This document shows positions 1 through 8,767 of a DNA stretch of 64,000 nt, piece by piece. Made by a program: the position numbers and the translations under genes. Source of the DNA: Clostridia bacterium 41_269 (GTDB taxonomy: Bacteria; Bacillota; DTU086); assembly GCA_001508005.1 (NCBI GenBank), contig LGEZ01000007.1, positions 1 to 64,000 of the forward strand, in the 5' to 3' direction. The notes beneath the pieces are model-generated. The model had not been told where the DNA came from, made no database searches, and was given only the letters and a program-made list of their open reading frames with translations. The stretch's first letter is position 1. Each line of letters starts with the position of its first letter.

Positions 1-154
1 GGGAGGCGCGAATAGGATGTGAGCGCCAGCCCCAACTGAGACAGGACGTCGAATTTGGGGCGGTCCGGTTTTGCCCATAACCCTTTGCTCAGAGCTGTCC
101 AGTGTGAGTTCAGGAGTAAGAAAACTGCAGCAGAGACTTTTTGCCAACAAGCTG
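1..154 (+). repeat. Dispersed 265-bp element, copy A (3' part only)
   Basis: This copy is cut by the window edge. From about base 1 it matches the last 150 or so bases of the copies at 23809-24072 (inverted) and 54024-54288. Shared landmarks are CGAATAGGA, GTCGAATTTGGG, GTCCGGTTTTG, GAGTTCAGGAGTAAGAAAA and the 3' terminus CAACAAGCTG. It ends immediately before a terminator hairpin at 155-181, as the other two copies do. No coding capacity is seen. It is either a non-autonomous mobile element or a structured RNA; the sequence does not decide which. Confidence 0.85.
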
Positions 155-181
155 AATCGGCTTAAATAAGCCGATTTTTTT
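155..181 (+). terminator. Rho-independent terminator, plus-strand orientation
   Basis: An inverted repeat (AATCGGCTT / AAGCCGATT) is followed by a T7 run on the plus strand. It abuts the 3' end of repeat copy A and the stop codon of the convergent speB gene. The gene it serves would lie left of the window. Confidence 0.7.
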
Positions 182-986
182 AGCCCCAAAATGCGGCAAT
201 TCCTTCCTGCACCAACTTGGCTGCCGTCACTGCAGAAATTTCCGCAGCATCATATGCTGGATGCAGCTCAACAACATCCATACCGATGATTTTAAAAGAC
301 CTAAGCTTTTTAAATATCTCAATTATCTGACCATAACTCATTCCCCCAGGTTCCGGATTTCCCACACCTGGACAAATGCTGGGATCGAGAACATCAAGGT
401 CTATGCTTATATATATGGGCCTTTGGGGATCTAGATTTTTATACAATTCTTCTGCCAAAACATATACCTCATCCATTTCTGCCCCATAAAAGGAACGGGC
501 ACCCACAACCCAAACCTTGCCCTCAAGCATTTCCCAAAGACGTCTCACAGTACAGGCATGAGAAAGGGGGCTTCCTTCATAACTTTCCCTCCAGTCAGAA
601 TGGGCATCAAGAACTACTCCCTGCAGATCTGGATAAACACTAAGGGCACCTTTTACTACGCCTACAGTTATGCTGTGATCTCCGCCGAGAACAACAATTT
701 TTAGGTTCTTTTCTAGATACTTTTCAGCATTTTGTGCTATTTGCTCCATTACCTCTTCTGGATTTTCTCTTAAAATCAGATCGCCCCCATCAATTATTTT
801 AATATCCTTTAAATCTCTCCTAAAAATTCTACTGTAGCTTTCAATACTTTGGGAAGCCTTTCGTATTGCAGCAGGGCCCAAAGCACTTCCCTTTCGATAG
901 CTGGACATATTTTCAAATGGTGCACCAAATATTACAATTTTTGCACTGACATTTGTTTTTTGGGGTTCAGCTTCTAAAAACCGCAT
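180..986 (-). CDS. speB: Agmatinase / aminopropylagmatine ureohydrolase (SpeB family)
   Basis: A 268-residue ureohydrolase of the arginase/agmatinase fold, normal length for the family. The binuclear Mn site is visible as GGDHS (around residue 101), DAHSD (around 127-131) and SIDLDVLDP (around 194). It releases urea from agmatine, giving putrescine, or from N1-aminopropylagmatine, giving spermidine. It is the last gene of a five-gene minus-strand polyamine operon that has PvlArgDC but no ornithine decarboxylase. The neighbouring aminopropyltransferase and the thermophile context favour the aminopropylagmatine route, which is inference. The start ATG at 986 is preceded by a G-rich stretch (GGGGG). 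Confidence 0.9.
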   Translation of the reverse strand: MRFLEAEPQKTNVSAKIVIFGAPFENMSSYRKGSALGPAAIRKASQSIESYSRIFRRDLKDIKIIDGGDLILRENPEEVMEQIAQNAEKYLEKNLKIVVLGGDHSITVGVVKGALSVYPDLQGVVLDAHSDWRESYEGSPLSHACTVRRLWEMLEGKVWVVGARSFYGAEMDEVYVLAEELYKNLDPQRPIYISIDLDVLDPSICPGVGNPEPGGMSYGQIIEIFKKLRSFKIIGMDVVELHPAYDAAEISAVTAAKLVQEGIAAFWG

Positions 987-1009
987 AAAAAAACCCCCAT
1001 TAACAGAAT

Positions 1010-1027
1010 GTGCAGCTTAAGCTGCAC
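1010..1027. other. Perfect 18-bp palindrome between speE and speB
   Basis: GTGCAGCTTAAGCTGCAC is a perfect palindrome in the 78-bp gap between speE and speB. No U-run follows directly, so it is more likely an intercistronic hairpin (mRNA stability or processing) than a terminator. A regulator site is also possible. Confidence 0.5.
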
Positions 1028-1064
1028 AACAAATTTCAACATAATCATAATAAATGTAAACCGT

Positions 1065-1925
1065 TTAATATTTTAATAGTTCCTGTACAAAGGGAGGAAG
1101 AATAAAGCTTGAAAGATGTACTTCTGGAGAATAATAGCGGCATTCTGTCAAACCCCGCTGCTCACATCGTTTTTTGATTTCGGATAAATTAAGCTCATTT
1201 AGTTTTTCGCCTGCCACAGCATAAGCCCACAATCCAGAAGGATATGTAGGGACATACCCCAAATACATCTTTACCTGAGGAAAAACACTGCTTAAATTTT
1301 TATTAACCATCCTTACCTCATTGTGAAAATAAAAAGGCGTACCGCACTGCATGGATAGCATGCCGTGAGGTTTGAGTACACGACGGCACATTTCAAAAAA
1401 TGGCTGTTCAAAAAGCGGTATGGCTGGGCCAATGGGATCGGTCCCATCCACGATAAGGGCATCAAAAGCATCTTCTTTATCTGCAAGCCATTCTTCTCCC
1501 GGTGCAATAATCAAATTAACCCTTGGGTCCTCAAAGACTCCCATACATACGGAAGGAAGCAAGCTGCGGGATGCTTCCACCACAGCTTCATCTATTTCAA
1601 CCCAGAAAACCTTTTCAACAGAAGGATGGCGCAGTATTTCCCGCACTGTACCTCCATCTCCTCCCCCAATAACCGCAATTATTTGGGGGCTATCCAGCAT
1701 TATCATCAGCGGATGTACAAGCATTTCATGATAATAAGCTTCGTCGGCCTCTGTCAGCATAACTTTGCCATCTAATGCCATCATTCGTCCCAAGTCTTCT
1801 GTCTCAGCAACAACCAATTCTTGATAATGGGTTTTTTGCCGCAGCAGCCACTGCTTAATTTTTAAGTAAAGATGTACTCCTTCGACCTGTTCTTCAACGA
1901 AAAAGGTATCATCTTTTTTTGCCAC
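1065..1925 (-). CDS. speE: Aminopropyltransferase (spermidine synthase family)
   Basis: A 286-residue spermidine-synthase fold. The dcSAM-binding glycine motif GGGDGGTVRE (around residues 87-96), the acidic EIDEAV and the catalytic region IVDGTDPIGP are all present. The usual DSTDP is here DGTDP, a small change seen among broad-specificity thermophile enzymes. It transfers aminopropyl from decarboxylated SAM to a diamine or to agmatine. It starts at a GTG, 9 bases after the speD stop, so the two are translationally close. The acceptor (putrescine, agmatine or cadaverine) cannot be fixed from sequence. The operon supplies agmatine through PvlArgDC. Confidence 0.9.
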   Translation of the reverse strand: MAKKDDTFFVEEQVEGVHLYLKIKQWLLRQKTHYQELVVAETEDLGRMMALDGKVMLTEADEAYYHEMLVHPLMIMLDSPQIIAVIGGGDGGTVREILRHPSVEKVFWVEIDEAVVEASRSLLPSVCMGVFEDPRVNLIIAPGEEWLADKEDAFDALIVDGTDPIGPAIPLFEQPFFEMCRRVLKPHGMLSMQCGTPFYFHNEVRMVNKNLSSVFPQVKMYLGYVPTYPSGLWAYAVAGEKLNELNLSEIKKRCEQRGLTECRYYSPEVHLSSFILPPFVQELLKY

Positions 1926-1934
1926 GTCCTATAT

Positions 1935-2330
1935 TCACACTCCCCGTTCCAGCTTAATAATTTTACAGCTGCGGGGTTCAAAATAACTGCGTATTACTTC
2001 TAAAGCCTTTTCGGGAAATGTATCCCCGCAGGTAAAAACATCCAATGCAAGATATCTCATTTCAGGCCATGTATGGATAAACAAATGGCTTTCAGATACT
2101 ATAGCAATGGCACTAACACCATAAGGCTCAAAACTGTGAACAACCAATTTTAAAAGATTTGCTCCAGTACGCTGTACAGCTTCTTTTAATGCTTCGCGAA
2201 CAACAGTTACTGAAAAAATCTGTTCGTTGCATTCCCAGCACTCTGCTATTAAATGCTTGCCCACTGCACGGTGAGGAACAAGGGGAAGCAACTCACTTTT
2301 TAATTCGCTCTTCAAATTTAAGTTTTTCAT
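1935..2330 (-). CDS. speD: S-adenosylmethionine decarboxylase proenzyme, prokaryotic class
   Basis: 131 residues from the ATG at 2330, which follows AGGAGGTGG; longer upstream openings lack a site. The self-cleavage motif is SESHLFIHTWPE: Ser81 would become the pyruvoyl group, with His86 and Cys101. The Ser/His/Cys spacing (+5, +20) is that of the Thermotoga maritima enzyme (63/68/83). It makes decarboxylated SAM, the aminopropyl donor for SpeE and BpsA on either side. The N-terminal 18 or so residues, before LVPHRAVGKHL, are longer than in the shortest homologues. Confidence 0.93.
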   Translation of the reverse strand: MKNLNLKSELKSELLPLVPHRAVGKHLIAECWECNEQIFSVTVVREALKEAVQRTGANLLKLVVHSFEPYGVSAIAIVSESHLFIHTWPEMRYLALDVFTCGDTFPEKALEVIRSYFEPRSCKIIKLERGV

Positions 2331-2376
2331 GGGCCACCTCCTGTTTTTGTCCATTTTTTTGTTATAAAAAGTTTTC

Positions 2377-2832
2377 TTATCTCCAATATGCACAGGCAGC
2401 AACAATTCCTCCGCATTTTACGATCTCATGCTCCACAGCTGCTTGAAGAGTTTTTACTAATTTAAGTCCCCTAATTTTAAATGCCTCTTCCACCATAAAA
2501 AGAGCTTTGGAAGCCGCTTCTTCTGCAGTTTCTCCTGAACTTTCCATTATTACACCAAAACCATCTTCAGCAAGGCCTACTGCCAGAGCAGCAGCTATAC
2601 GTTGGCCGGGCGTAGCACTTGTATTGGCAGAATAAACACAAGGCACCAAAGCACCCCGGGGAAGTTCAGGCTTCGCTAAAATCACTTCAGCTTCAGGGGG
2701 CACAATACTGGAAACCTTTATAAGATTTACATCACCAATACCTGCATCAATTAAAGCATTATCAAAAGCATTTAAAGGAGTTTCTCCTTCCGCCTTTCCT
2801 GTTACAAGATATAATCTTGTTACATCAAACAA
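2377..2832 (-). CDS. pvlArgDC: Pyruvoyl-dependent arginine decarboxylase
   Basis: A small pyruvoyl enzyme of about 151 residues that makes agmatine from arginine. The processing site VSSIVPPEAE is intact, with cleavage between the two serines (41-42) giving the pyruvoyl beta chain. AGKAEGxTxLNAFD-type N-terminal and GxxVPCVYS sequences are typical. I prefer the TTG at 2832 because GAGGTGA lies at the right distance. An in-frame ATG at 2862 would add 10 residues. This archaeal/chlamydial-type enzyme replaces the PLP-dependent SpeA and feeds SpeE/SpeB downstream. Confidence 0.9.
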   Translation of the reverse strand: MFDVTRLYLVTGKAEGETPLNAFDNALIDAGIGDVNLIKVSSIVPPEAEVILAKPELPRGALVPCVYSANTSATPGQRIAAALAVGLAEDGFGVIMESSGETAEEAASKALFMVEEAFKIRGLKLVKTLQAAVEHEIVKCGGIVAACAYWR

Positions 2833-2977
2833 TTTATTCACCTCGTTTCTGGGATGCTTCAAAATACAACCAAATAGTTTAATAATAAATAGTAAAATAA
2901 GCCTGTTTCAATTAATATTTAAAATAACTTTTTATTTTTTATCTCATAATACATTTCCTAAATTTTCTAATATATTT

Positions 2978-4054
2978 TTAGTTTGTTGCCACTTCTTCGT
3001 CATCAAAAATGTTGCCCGCAAGTTGTGGATTCTCTACTTCAACTTCTCTTAACAACTCCAGCCGATAAAGAGCAGAACTATACCACAGATGATTTGGAAG
3101 CACTTTTGTAGGAAGCCATGACCAGGAACGCATCTCCTTCATATAATTCCAATTAACATAGCTGCTGAAATCATCCCGCAGATCTGTAATAACCGCACCC
3201 TTATCCAATAAAAATCTTTGAACCTTTGCCCATTTACTCATACTTGCTTCCACATGAGTAAGTCCAAAATAACCGGCACTACCAGGCCCTTTAAGGCATA
3301 CAAGGCCGCGCCCCACAAAAGCCTTTAACCCAACAATACTTTCTGGAGGATCACACATAAAGGTATCAAAGGATTTTAACCATTCATCTCGAAGGGGTTC
3401 TCTCAAATCATGTCGTACAGCTTTGAGGTTTTTTAGACCTTCCCGCTCAGCAACTTCATTTATAAAATTAATGAGCCTTTCATCAATATCCAATGCCAGC
3501 ACTCTTTTGGGAGCTCCAGTAAGTGCGGCGGCTATGCTCTTTAAATCATCATCTCCAAGAATAATAATTTCTTTACCCTCAATGTCTCCCCGCTGCCATG
3601 CAAAGGATACACAGGCAAGGGACGTTGCTTCTGTAACATACCCCTGGTCATAATCCTGTATAGCCTCTGGACGGTCTTTACATATTTCTGAAAACTTTTC
3701 CCCTAGACTTCCATAAAATTTTGAAATATCTATACCCCGTCCTTCGCAGGCTTCACAAATACCCTCTTTAATTGGAGCTATTTCAAGAGCAGAAACCAAA
3801 TCTTTCCCTTTATCTGTTAATTTAAGCTTTCCATCAGATGCATCCACTAAGCCGCCGTCTATAAGCTGAATGCACAAATCACACAAAAACCGCATTGGAA
3901 CATGACTTAGACGTATAACTTCCCAAAAATCAGAAGCAGCCTGAATCGCCGATAGTACTCTTACTGCATCCCGTGCTACAAAAGGAACGGGCGTCTTCTG
4001 CTTCATCTTATCAATCATTTCAGAAAAAATCTTCTCGGCTTCAACACGATTCAT
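2978..4054 (-). CDS. bpsA: Branched-chain polyamine synthase (N4-bis(aminopropyl)spermidine synthase)
   Basis: A 358-residue aminopropyltransferase of the BpsA family known from Thermococcus and other thermophiles. It has an N-terminal winged-helix-like part (residues 1-90), a CEACEGRG zinc-like knuckle (around 98-105) and a Rossmann catalytic domain. The catalytic domain has the acidic ILGDDDLKS loop (around 170), DIDERL, and CDPPES (around 239). BpsA adds two aminopropyl groups to the N4 of spermidine, making quaternary branched polyamines that stabilise nucleic acids at high temperature. It is the promoter-proximal gene of the polyamine operon, behind a structured leader (4120-4292). Confidence 0.92.
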   Translation of the reverse strand: MNRVEAEKIFSEMIDKMKQKTPVPFVARDAVRVLSAIQAASDFWEVIRLSHVPMRFLCDLCIQLIDGGLVDASDGKLKLTDKGKDLVSALEIAPIKEGICEACEGRGIDISKFYGSLGEKFSEICKDRPEAIQDYDQGYVTEATSLACVSFAWQRGDIEGKEIIILGDDDLKSIAAALTGAPKRVLALDIDERLINFINEVAEREGLKNLKAVRHDLREPLRDEWLKSFDTFMCDPPESIVGLKAFVGRGLVCLKGPGSAGYFGLTHVEASMSKWAKVQRFLLDKGAVITDLRDDFSSYVNWNYMKEMRSWSWLPTKVLPNHLWYSSALYRLELLREVEVENPQLAGNIFDDEEVATN

Positions 4055-4119
4055 GCTCTGTCCCTCCCCCTGCAGCAGCGTATGATTACCGCATTGAATT
4101 TTAAAACAAAATATTTCAC

Positions 4120-4250
4120 AAAAAAAAACCGCTCGCTCCCGCCGCTCAGAGAAGCGACCAGTTGTTCAGCACTCCGCTTCAGTAACACACCGAGCTCCTA
4201 TTAGGCTCGATGCTTCAAATGAGCAGCTTAAAACGGAGTACCGTGCTGAT
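4120..4250 (-). ncRNA. Structured leader of the polyamine operon, class not recognised
   Basis: The leader runs from the promoter at 4263-4292 toward bpsA. A long-range stem pairs 4234-4248 with 4167-4176 (CAGCA..CTCCG with CGGAGTGCTG, one 5-base bulge). It encloses hairpins at 4211-4225 (TGCT/AGCA) and 4191-4209 (CGAGC/GCTCG). A further hairpin at 4141-4158 (GTCGCT/AGCGGC) competes with an alternative stem using GGGAGCGA at 4132-4139, close to a T9 run (4120-4128). Mutually exclusive stems before a U-tract are the pattern of a transcriptional switch. T-box, SAM and guanidine riboswitch signatures were sought and not found. Confidence 0.55.
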
Positions 4251-4262
4251 TATCTGTAAAAA

Positions 4263-4292
4263 ACAATAACACACAGGGTGAAAAATTGTCAA
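4263..4292 (-). promoter_or_regulatory. Sigma-A-type promoter of the polyamine operon
   Basis: On the minus strand TTGACA (4287-4292) is followed after 17-18 bases by TTATTG/TATTGT (4263-4269). It lies just upstream of the structured leader and bpsA, and no other promoter of this quality is seen in the 380-bp gap between the radical SAM gene and bpsA. Confidence 0.65.
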
Positions 4293-4435
4293 TAAAAAAG
4301 TATAACGTTGTATATTAAAGTTTTTTGTTTAGAAATAAAGGATTGTTCAGTAATGACGCGAAATAAAAAGAAATTTGGCATTAAAAATTAAAATAAGGAC
4401 ATATTATGACAAATTTGCTCCTATAAAAAGAAAAA

Positions 4436-5338
4436 CTATGAACGAGGAGTAATGCCAACTTTTTCCGCAGCTTCAACAGCTTTTTCAAACTCATGTCTGG
4501 TAACCATTCTGTTTAAGGGGGGATAATTTCCTGCTTTATGGGCTGGATAATACTGCCTCATAATATTTACAAAACTTTTGGGTGACAGCTCTTCAGCTAT
4601 AAATTTCATTATTTTTTCTGTTCCCGCAAGGTCACATGGCAGCACCAAATGACGTATAATAAGACCTCTTTTTGCAATTCCATTTTTATCAACCTTAAGT
4701 TCTCCCACCTGTCGATGCATTTCCTTTAAAGCTTCTTTAACTCTTTCCGGATAATCCCTAACTCCTGACAGCCTTTGAGCAACTTCAGGGTCATCATACT
4801 TAACATCAGGCATGTAAATATCAATAACTCCATCTAGTATTTTTAGAGTCTCAACGGATTCATATCCTCCGCAGTTATAAACCAGAGGTACACAGAGCCC
4901 CTTATCCCTTGCAATATAGAGAGCTTCAAGTATTTGGGGTACATAATGGGTAGGAGTTACCAAATTTATGTTATGGCAGCCCCTATTTTGAAGTTTTATC
5001 ATTATTTCAGCAAGTTCATGAATGGATATCTCCTTTCCACAGCCAGCCCAGCTGATGTCATAATTCTGACAGAAAACACATTCTAGGTTGCAGTGAGAAA
5101 AAAATATAGTCCCTGAACCATTTGTACCAACCAATGGCCTTTCTTCCCCAAAATGGGGGCCATAGCTTGCTATTTTTACTTTGTTTCCTGCTCTACAGGC
5201 TCCTTTTTCTCCCTCTCCCCTTAAAACTCCACATTCCCTAGGACATAATCTGCATTCTTCCTGTAATTTATATGCCTGCTTTATTTTCTTCTTCAATTCT
5301 TCCTCAGATAAATTAAGATACGCAGGAACAAAAGACAT
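4436..5338 (-). CDS. Radical SAM protein, PflA/AmmeMemoRadiSam-like
   Basis: A 300-residue radical SAM enzyme. CNLECVFCQN (around residue 85) is the CX3CX2C cluster motif. An upstream Cys group, CRLCPRECGV...GACRAG, resembles the 4-Cys N-terminus of the pyruvate-formate-lyase-activating-enzyme-like group (COG1313). The start ATG at 5338 follows GGAGG. It probably activates a glycyl radical enzyme or modifies a protein, but no partner is encoded in the window and the substrate cannot be assigned. It lies 48 bp downstream of cysK on the same strand and may be cotranscribed with it. Confidence 0.8.
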   Translation of the reverse strand: MSFVPAYLNLSEEELKKKIKQAYKLQEECRLCPRECGVLRGEGEKGACRAGNKVKIASYGPHFGEERPLVGTNGSGTIFFSHCNLECVFCQNYDISWAGCGKEISIHELAEIMIKLQNRGCHNINLVTPTHYVPQILEALYIARDKGLCVPLVYNCGGYESVETLKILDGVIDIYMPDVKYDDPEVAQRLSGVRDYPERVKEALKEMHRQVGELKVDKNGIAKRGLIIRHLVLPCDLAGTEKIMKFIAEELSPKSFVNIMRQYYPAHKAGNYPPLNRMVTRHEFEKAVEAAEKVGITPRS

Positions 5339-5386
5339 TTCAGACCTCCTCAAAACCTTTCCATAGTACTTAAATATTTAAAATTT

Positions 5387-6328
5387 CTACACTCCATCAA
5401 CAAGAACTGTAGATAGATATCTTTCGCCGGTATCAGGCAGAAGAACCACTATCTGCTTCCCTTCACTTTCTGACCTTTGGGCAATCTTTACCGCAGCATG
5501 AAGCGCCGCACCCGATGAAATTCCAGCAAATATACCTTCTTTTCTTGCCAGCAGACGAGCAGTTTCAACAGCCTCTTTGTCAGTTACCTTTATGATCTCA
5601 TCAAGAATTTCCATATTTAAAATTTCTGGAATAAAACCTGCACCTATGCCCTGTATTCTATGGGAACCCGGCTGTCCCCCTGAAAGCACAGGTGATCCTG
5701 CGGGCTCCACTGCAGCTATATGCACTTGGGGATTGCGTTTTTTGAGAATTTCTCCAACCCCTGTTATGGTTCCTCCAGTACCAACTCCTGCAACAAAAAC
5801 ATCCACCTGACCACTGGTATCTCTCCATATCTCCTCAGCAGTGGTGCGTCTGTGAATTTCTGGATTGGCAGGATTTGAAAACTGTTGAGGTATAAACGAA
5901 TTGGGAATCTGCCTTGAAAGCTCCTCTGCTTTGCGTATAGCTCCGCTCATACCTTCTTCCCCTGGAGTAAGAACAACTTCAGCACCATACATTTTCAAAA
6001 GATTACGCCGTTCTACGCTCATTGTTTCAGGCATCGTTATAATAAGGCGGTACCCTTTGGCTGCAGCAATCATAGCAAGACCGATACCCGTGTTGCCGCT
6101 GGTTGGTTCGATAATCACCGTATCTTTATTAAGAATCCCCTGTTTTTCTGCCGCTTCAAGCATGCTGTACGCAATACGGTCCTTAACACTCCCTCCAGGA
6201 TTGAACATTTCAAGTTTAGCAAAAATATTTAAGCCCCTTTTAGGATCGCTAAAATGTTTTAAACGAACTAATGGTGTATTTCCAATAAGATCTACTACGC
6301 TTTCAACAGTCTTCCTGTTCATTTCCAT
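5387..6328 (-). CDS. cysK: Cysteine synthase (O-acetylserine sulfhydrylase)
   Basis: A 313-residue PLP enzyme of the CysK/CysM family with full-length features. The PLP lysine is in [10 protein letters not shown] (Lys49), the substrate loop is [12 protein letters not shown], the phosphate cup is [12 protein letters not shown], and the C-terminal [10 protein letters not shown] is present. It makes cysteine from O-acetylserine and sulfide. The start ATG follows AAGGGAG. The next gene on the strand is the radical SAM protein, whose cluster needs cysteine sulfur only in the general sense, so no pathway link is claimed. Confidence 0.93.
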   Translation of the reverse strand: MEMNRKTVESVVDLIGNTPLVRLKHFSDPKRGLNIFAKLEMFNPGGSVKDRIAYSMLEAAEKQGILNKDTVIIEPTSGNTGIGLAMIAAAKGYRLIITMPETMSVERRNLLKMYGAEVVLTPGEEGMSGAIRKAEELSRQIPNSFIPQQFSNPANPEIHRRTTAEEIWRDTSGQVDVFVAGVGTGGTITGVGEILKKRNPQVHIAAVEPAGSPVLSGGQPGSHRIQGIGAGFIPEILNMEILDEIIKVTDKEAVETARLLARKEGIFAGISSGAALHAAVKIAQRSESEGKQIVVLLPDTGERYLSTVLVDGV

Positions 6329-6410
6329 ACTGTACTCCCTTCTTTTTGTATAACAAAGAGTTTAATTAATAATATTATACTTTTTCTTTTTAAAAATTTA
6401 AAAATTTTTA

Positions 6411-6461
6411 TTGACGCAGCTTGACTGACGTATATAAGATAATAATTGAAATTGGTTTTCA
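6411..6461 (+). promoter_or_regulatory. feo promoter with Fur-like box
   Basis: TTGACG (6411-6416) and TATAAG (6433-6438), spaced 16 bases, precede feoA. Just downstream, TGAAATTGGTTTTCA (6447-6461) is an inverted repeat (TGAAA-N5-TTTCA), and GATAATAATTGA (6438-6449) resembles the Fur hexamer array. Iron-dependent repression is the expected control of feo operons. The match is by eye. Confidence 0.5.
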
Positions 6462-6520
6462 TTTGCATTGAGCTAAATCACATTTTAGAAACGACATTTA
6501 GGTAGAGGGAGTGTGAGTTA

Positions 6521-6739
6521 ATGACCCTTGACAAGGCTAAAAAGGGACAAATTCTAAAAATATTAAACATACCCGATGCTAAGATTAGGGCTCAGGCTAT
6601 ACGATTCGGCATCTCCGAAGGAGAAATGGTAACTTGTTCGGAAGTTATTCCCTTAGGTCCTATCATCATTAGAAAAAATAATCAAGAAATTGCTCTGGGT
6701 CGAAATCTTGCCCGACAGATCACTGTTGTTTCAAATTAA
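6521..6739 (+). CDS. feoA: Ferrous iron transport protein A
   Basis: A 72-residue SH3-like cytosolic protein of the FeoA family (typical length about 75). The conserved core is ISEGEMVTCSEVIPLGPI followed by IALGRNLARQI. FeoA accompanies FeoB and is thought to modulate its activity. The start follows GAGGGAG. It is separated from feoB by 45 bp and the pair sits behind a promoter with a Fur-like box. Confidence 0.9.
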   Translation: MTLDKAKKGQILKILNIPDAKIRAQAIRFGISEGEMVTCSEVIPLGPIIIRKNNQEIALGRNLARQITVVSN

Positions 6740-6784
6740 AAAAGATAAACAAAACGTGCTGCAGGAGGCAGGAGGAGTTAGAAT

Positions 6785-8767
6785 ATGTCAAAAGGCAGCG
6801 ATTTTATGGAACTGGATATACCTCCAGGAGTTAAAAAAATAGTGCTGGCGGGAAATCCAAACAGTGGAAAGTCAGTGCTGTTCAATGCCCTAACGGGGAT
6901 GTATGTTGATGTATCAAACTATCCAGGTACAACCCTGGAAATATCCTACGGAAAATATTCTGATGATGCAGTTATAATTGATACTCCAGGAGTTTATGGG
7001 ATTTCTTCCTTTAACGATGAAGAACGCACAGCAAGGGATATAATTCTTAAGGCAGATATAGTTGTCAATATTATAAATGCTCTGCACTTAGAAAGGGATC
7101 TATTCCTAACCCAGCAGATAATAGATACCGGACTGCCGGTGATAGTAGCTTTAAACATGATGGATGAAGCTGAAAGACAGGGATTATCCATAAATATTGA
7201 TCTTTTAAGCAGTATGTTGGGAGTAAAAGTAATTCCCATGGTAGCTATAGAAAAAAAAGGACTGGAAGAACTGAAAAACAACATTTTCAATGCATCTCGC
7301 GGCATAACAACCCCAGGAATCGAAGAAAAGCTTCAAGAAATGGAAAAGCAGACTTTTTCGCGAGGTGAAGCCCTACTTATTCTTGAAGGAGACCCCATAA
7401 TAGCTCAGCGCAATGGGGTTCCCCCCGGCAAAATGCAGGAAGAAATTTATTTAAAAAGACGAAAGCACGTTAACTCCATTGTGGATAAAGTGGTAAAATA
7501 CAATAAATCCGAAGAAGATTTTAAAACAAAGCTCAGCAGTCTAATGATTAGGCCCTATACAGGAATTCCTATTTTTTTATTATCCATGGCAGTCTTGTAT
7601 GAAGTTATAGGAGTTTTCATTGCACAAACAGTTGTCGGCTTTACCGAAGAAACAATAATGCAGGGATATTATCAGCCTTTTATTACAGAATTGTTGAGCA
7701 AATGGATCAGCATAAACTCCCCGCTGTGGCATATACTGGCAGGAGAATTTGGCTTCCTTACTATGCCTGTAATTTACCTTCTGGGTCTGTTAATGCCCCT
7801 TGTGGTGGGCTTCTATTTGATGCTCTCCATATTTGAAGACTCCGGTTATCTTCCCAGAATTGCTGTATTAACCGACAGGATATTGACAAGCATAGGTCTT
7901 AACGGTCGTGCAGTAATACCCATTATACTAGGTTTCGGCTGCGTTACCATGGCAACCATTGTAACAAGAATCCTTGGGTCTGATAGAGAAAGACGCATAG
8001 CAATATTTTTACTGGGTCTTACTATTCCTTGTTCCGCCCAGCTGGGTATAATTGCTGGAATGCTAGCAGGGCTTGGACCACCTTACGTTCTTCTATACAT
8101 TTTAATAATTTTTTCCATTCTTGCTTCAGTAGGAACTCTTTTAAATGCAGCCCTTCCGGGAAAGTCAACAGATTTAATAATTGATCTTCCTCCTTTAAGG
8201 TTTCCGCGAGCTGGTAATGTACTGAAAAAAACAGCCACCAAATCCCTGCATTTTCTTTTAGAAGCAGCACCGCTCTTTGCTCTGGGAGCTCTTATCATAA
8301 GCGTTTTCCAAATAACAGGATTTCTTGATTTGGTTCAAAATTTAATTAAACCCATTACTGTTGGATGGCTTGGACTTCCTAAAGAAGCAACAACTGCTTT
8401 TATTATGGGAATAATAAGACGAGACTTTGGAGCTGCGGGGCTCATGAGCCTAGAACTGGATAAAATTCAGTCTCTGGTAGCCCTGGTTACCATTACCCTT
8501 TTTGTTCCATGTATAGCTTCAATTATGATGTTGTTTAAAGAACGAAGCAAAAAGGAAGCCCTCGTCATGTGGTTGAGTTCTCTTTTTATAGCCTTTTTAG
8601 CAGGAGGAATTATTTCAAAGCTCTCAAAACTTACGGGTGAATTTCTGCCTGTATACTATCCCATTGCAGCCTTTTTCATAGTTTTGATGATGGTCTCTTT
8701 TGCTGTAAGCCGCTTTAAAAGCAGGACTGAAAAATTTGAAGAAAAACTGGAAGGAGTAGGTAAATGA
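6785..8767 (+). CDS. feoB: Ferrous iron transporter B
   Basis: A 660-residue Fe(II) permease. The N-terminal GTPase domain has G1 GNPNSGKS (around residues 23-30), the switch-region threonine in YPGTT, G3 DTPGVYG and NMMDEA (G4-like). It is followed by a helical spacer and a membrane domain with two Gate repeats (around 340-420 and 520-600), including the conserved GFGCVT and FVPCIAS cysteine segments. The start ATG follows two GGAGG-like stretches. Its stop overlaps the start of the next small gene (ATGA), so the two are translationally coupled. Full length. Confidence 0.95.
   Translation: MSKGSDFMELDIPPGVKKIVLAGNPNSGKSVLFNALTGMYVDVSNYPGTTLEISYGKYSDDAVIIDTPGVYGISSFNDEERTARDIILKADIVVNIINALHLERDLFLTQQIIDTGLPVIVALNMMDEAERQGLSINIDLLSSMLGVKVIPMVAIEKKGLEELKNNIFNASRGITTPGIEEKLQEMEKQTFSRGEALLILEGDPIIAQRNGVPPGKMQEEIYLKRRKHVNSIVDKVVKYNKSEEDFKTKLSSLMIRPYTGIPIFLLSMAVLYEVIGVFIAQTVVGFTEETIMQGYYQPFITELLSKWISINSPLWHILAGEFGFLTMPVIYLLGLLMPLVVGFYLMLSIFEDSGYLPRIAVLTDRILTSIGLNGRAVIPIILGFGCVTMATIVTRILGSDRERRIAIFLLGLTIPCSAQLGIIAGMLAGLGPPYVLLYILIIFSILASVGTLLNAALPGKSTDLIIDLPPLRFPRAGNVLKKTATKSLHFLLEAAPLFALGALIISVFQITGFLDLVQNLIKPITVGWLGLPKEATTAFIMGIIRRDFGAAGLMSLELDKIQSLVALVTITLFVPCIASIMMLFKERSKKEALVMWLSSLFIAFLAGGIISKLSKLTGEFLPVYYPIAAFFIVLMMVSFAVSRFKSRTEKFEEKLEGVGK

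Noticed and set aside
1365-1775. 136- and 119-codon plus-strand frames inside speE
   Set aside because: Antisense shadows of the spermidine-synthase-family gene.
4120-4250. T-box, SAM-I or guanidine riboswitch in front of bpsA
   Set aside because: The T-box UGGNACCGCG-type sequence, specifier domain and the SAM-I/guanidine core motifs are absent.
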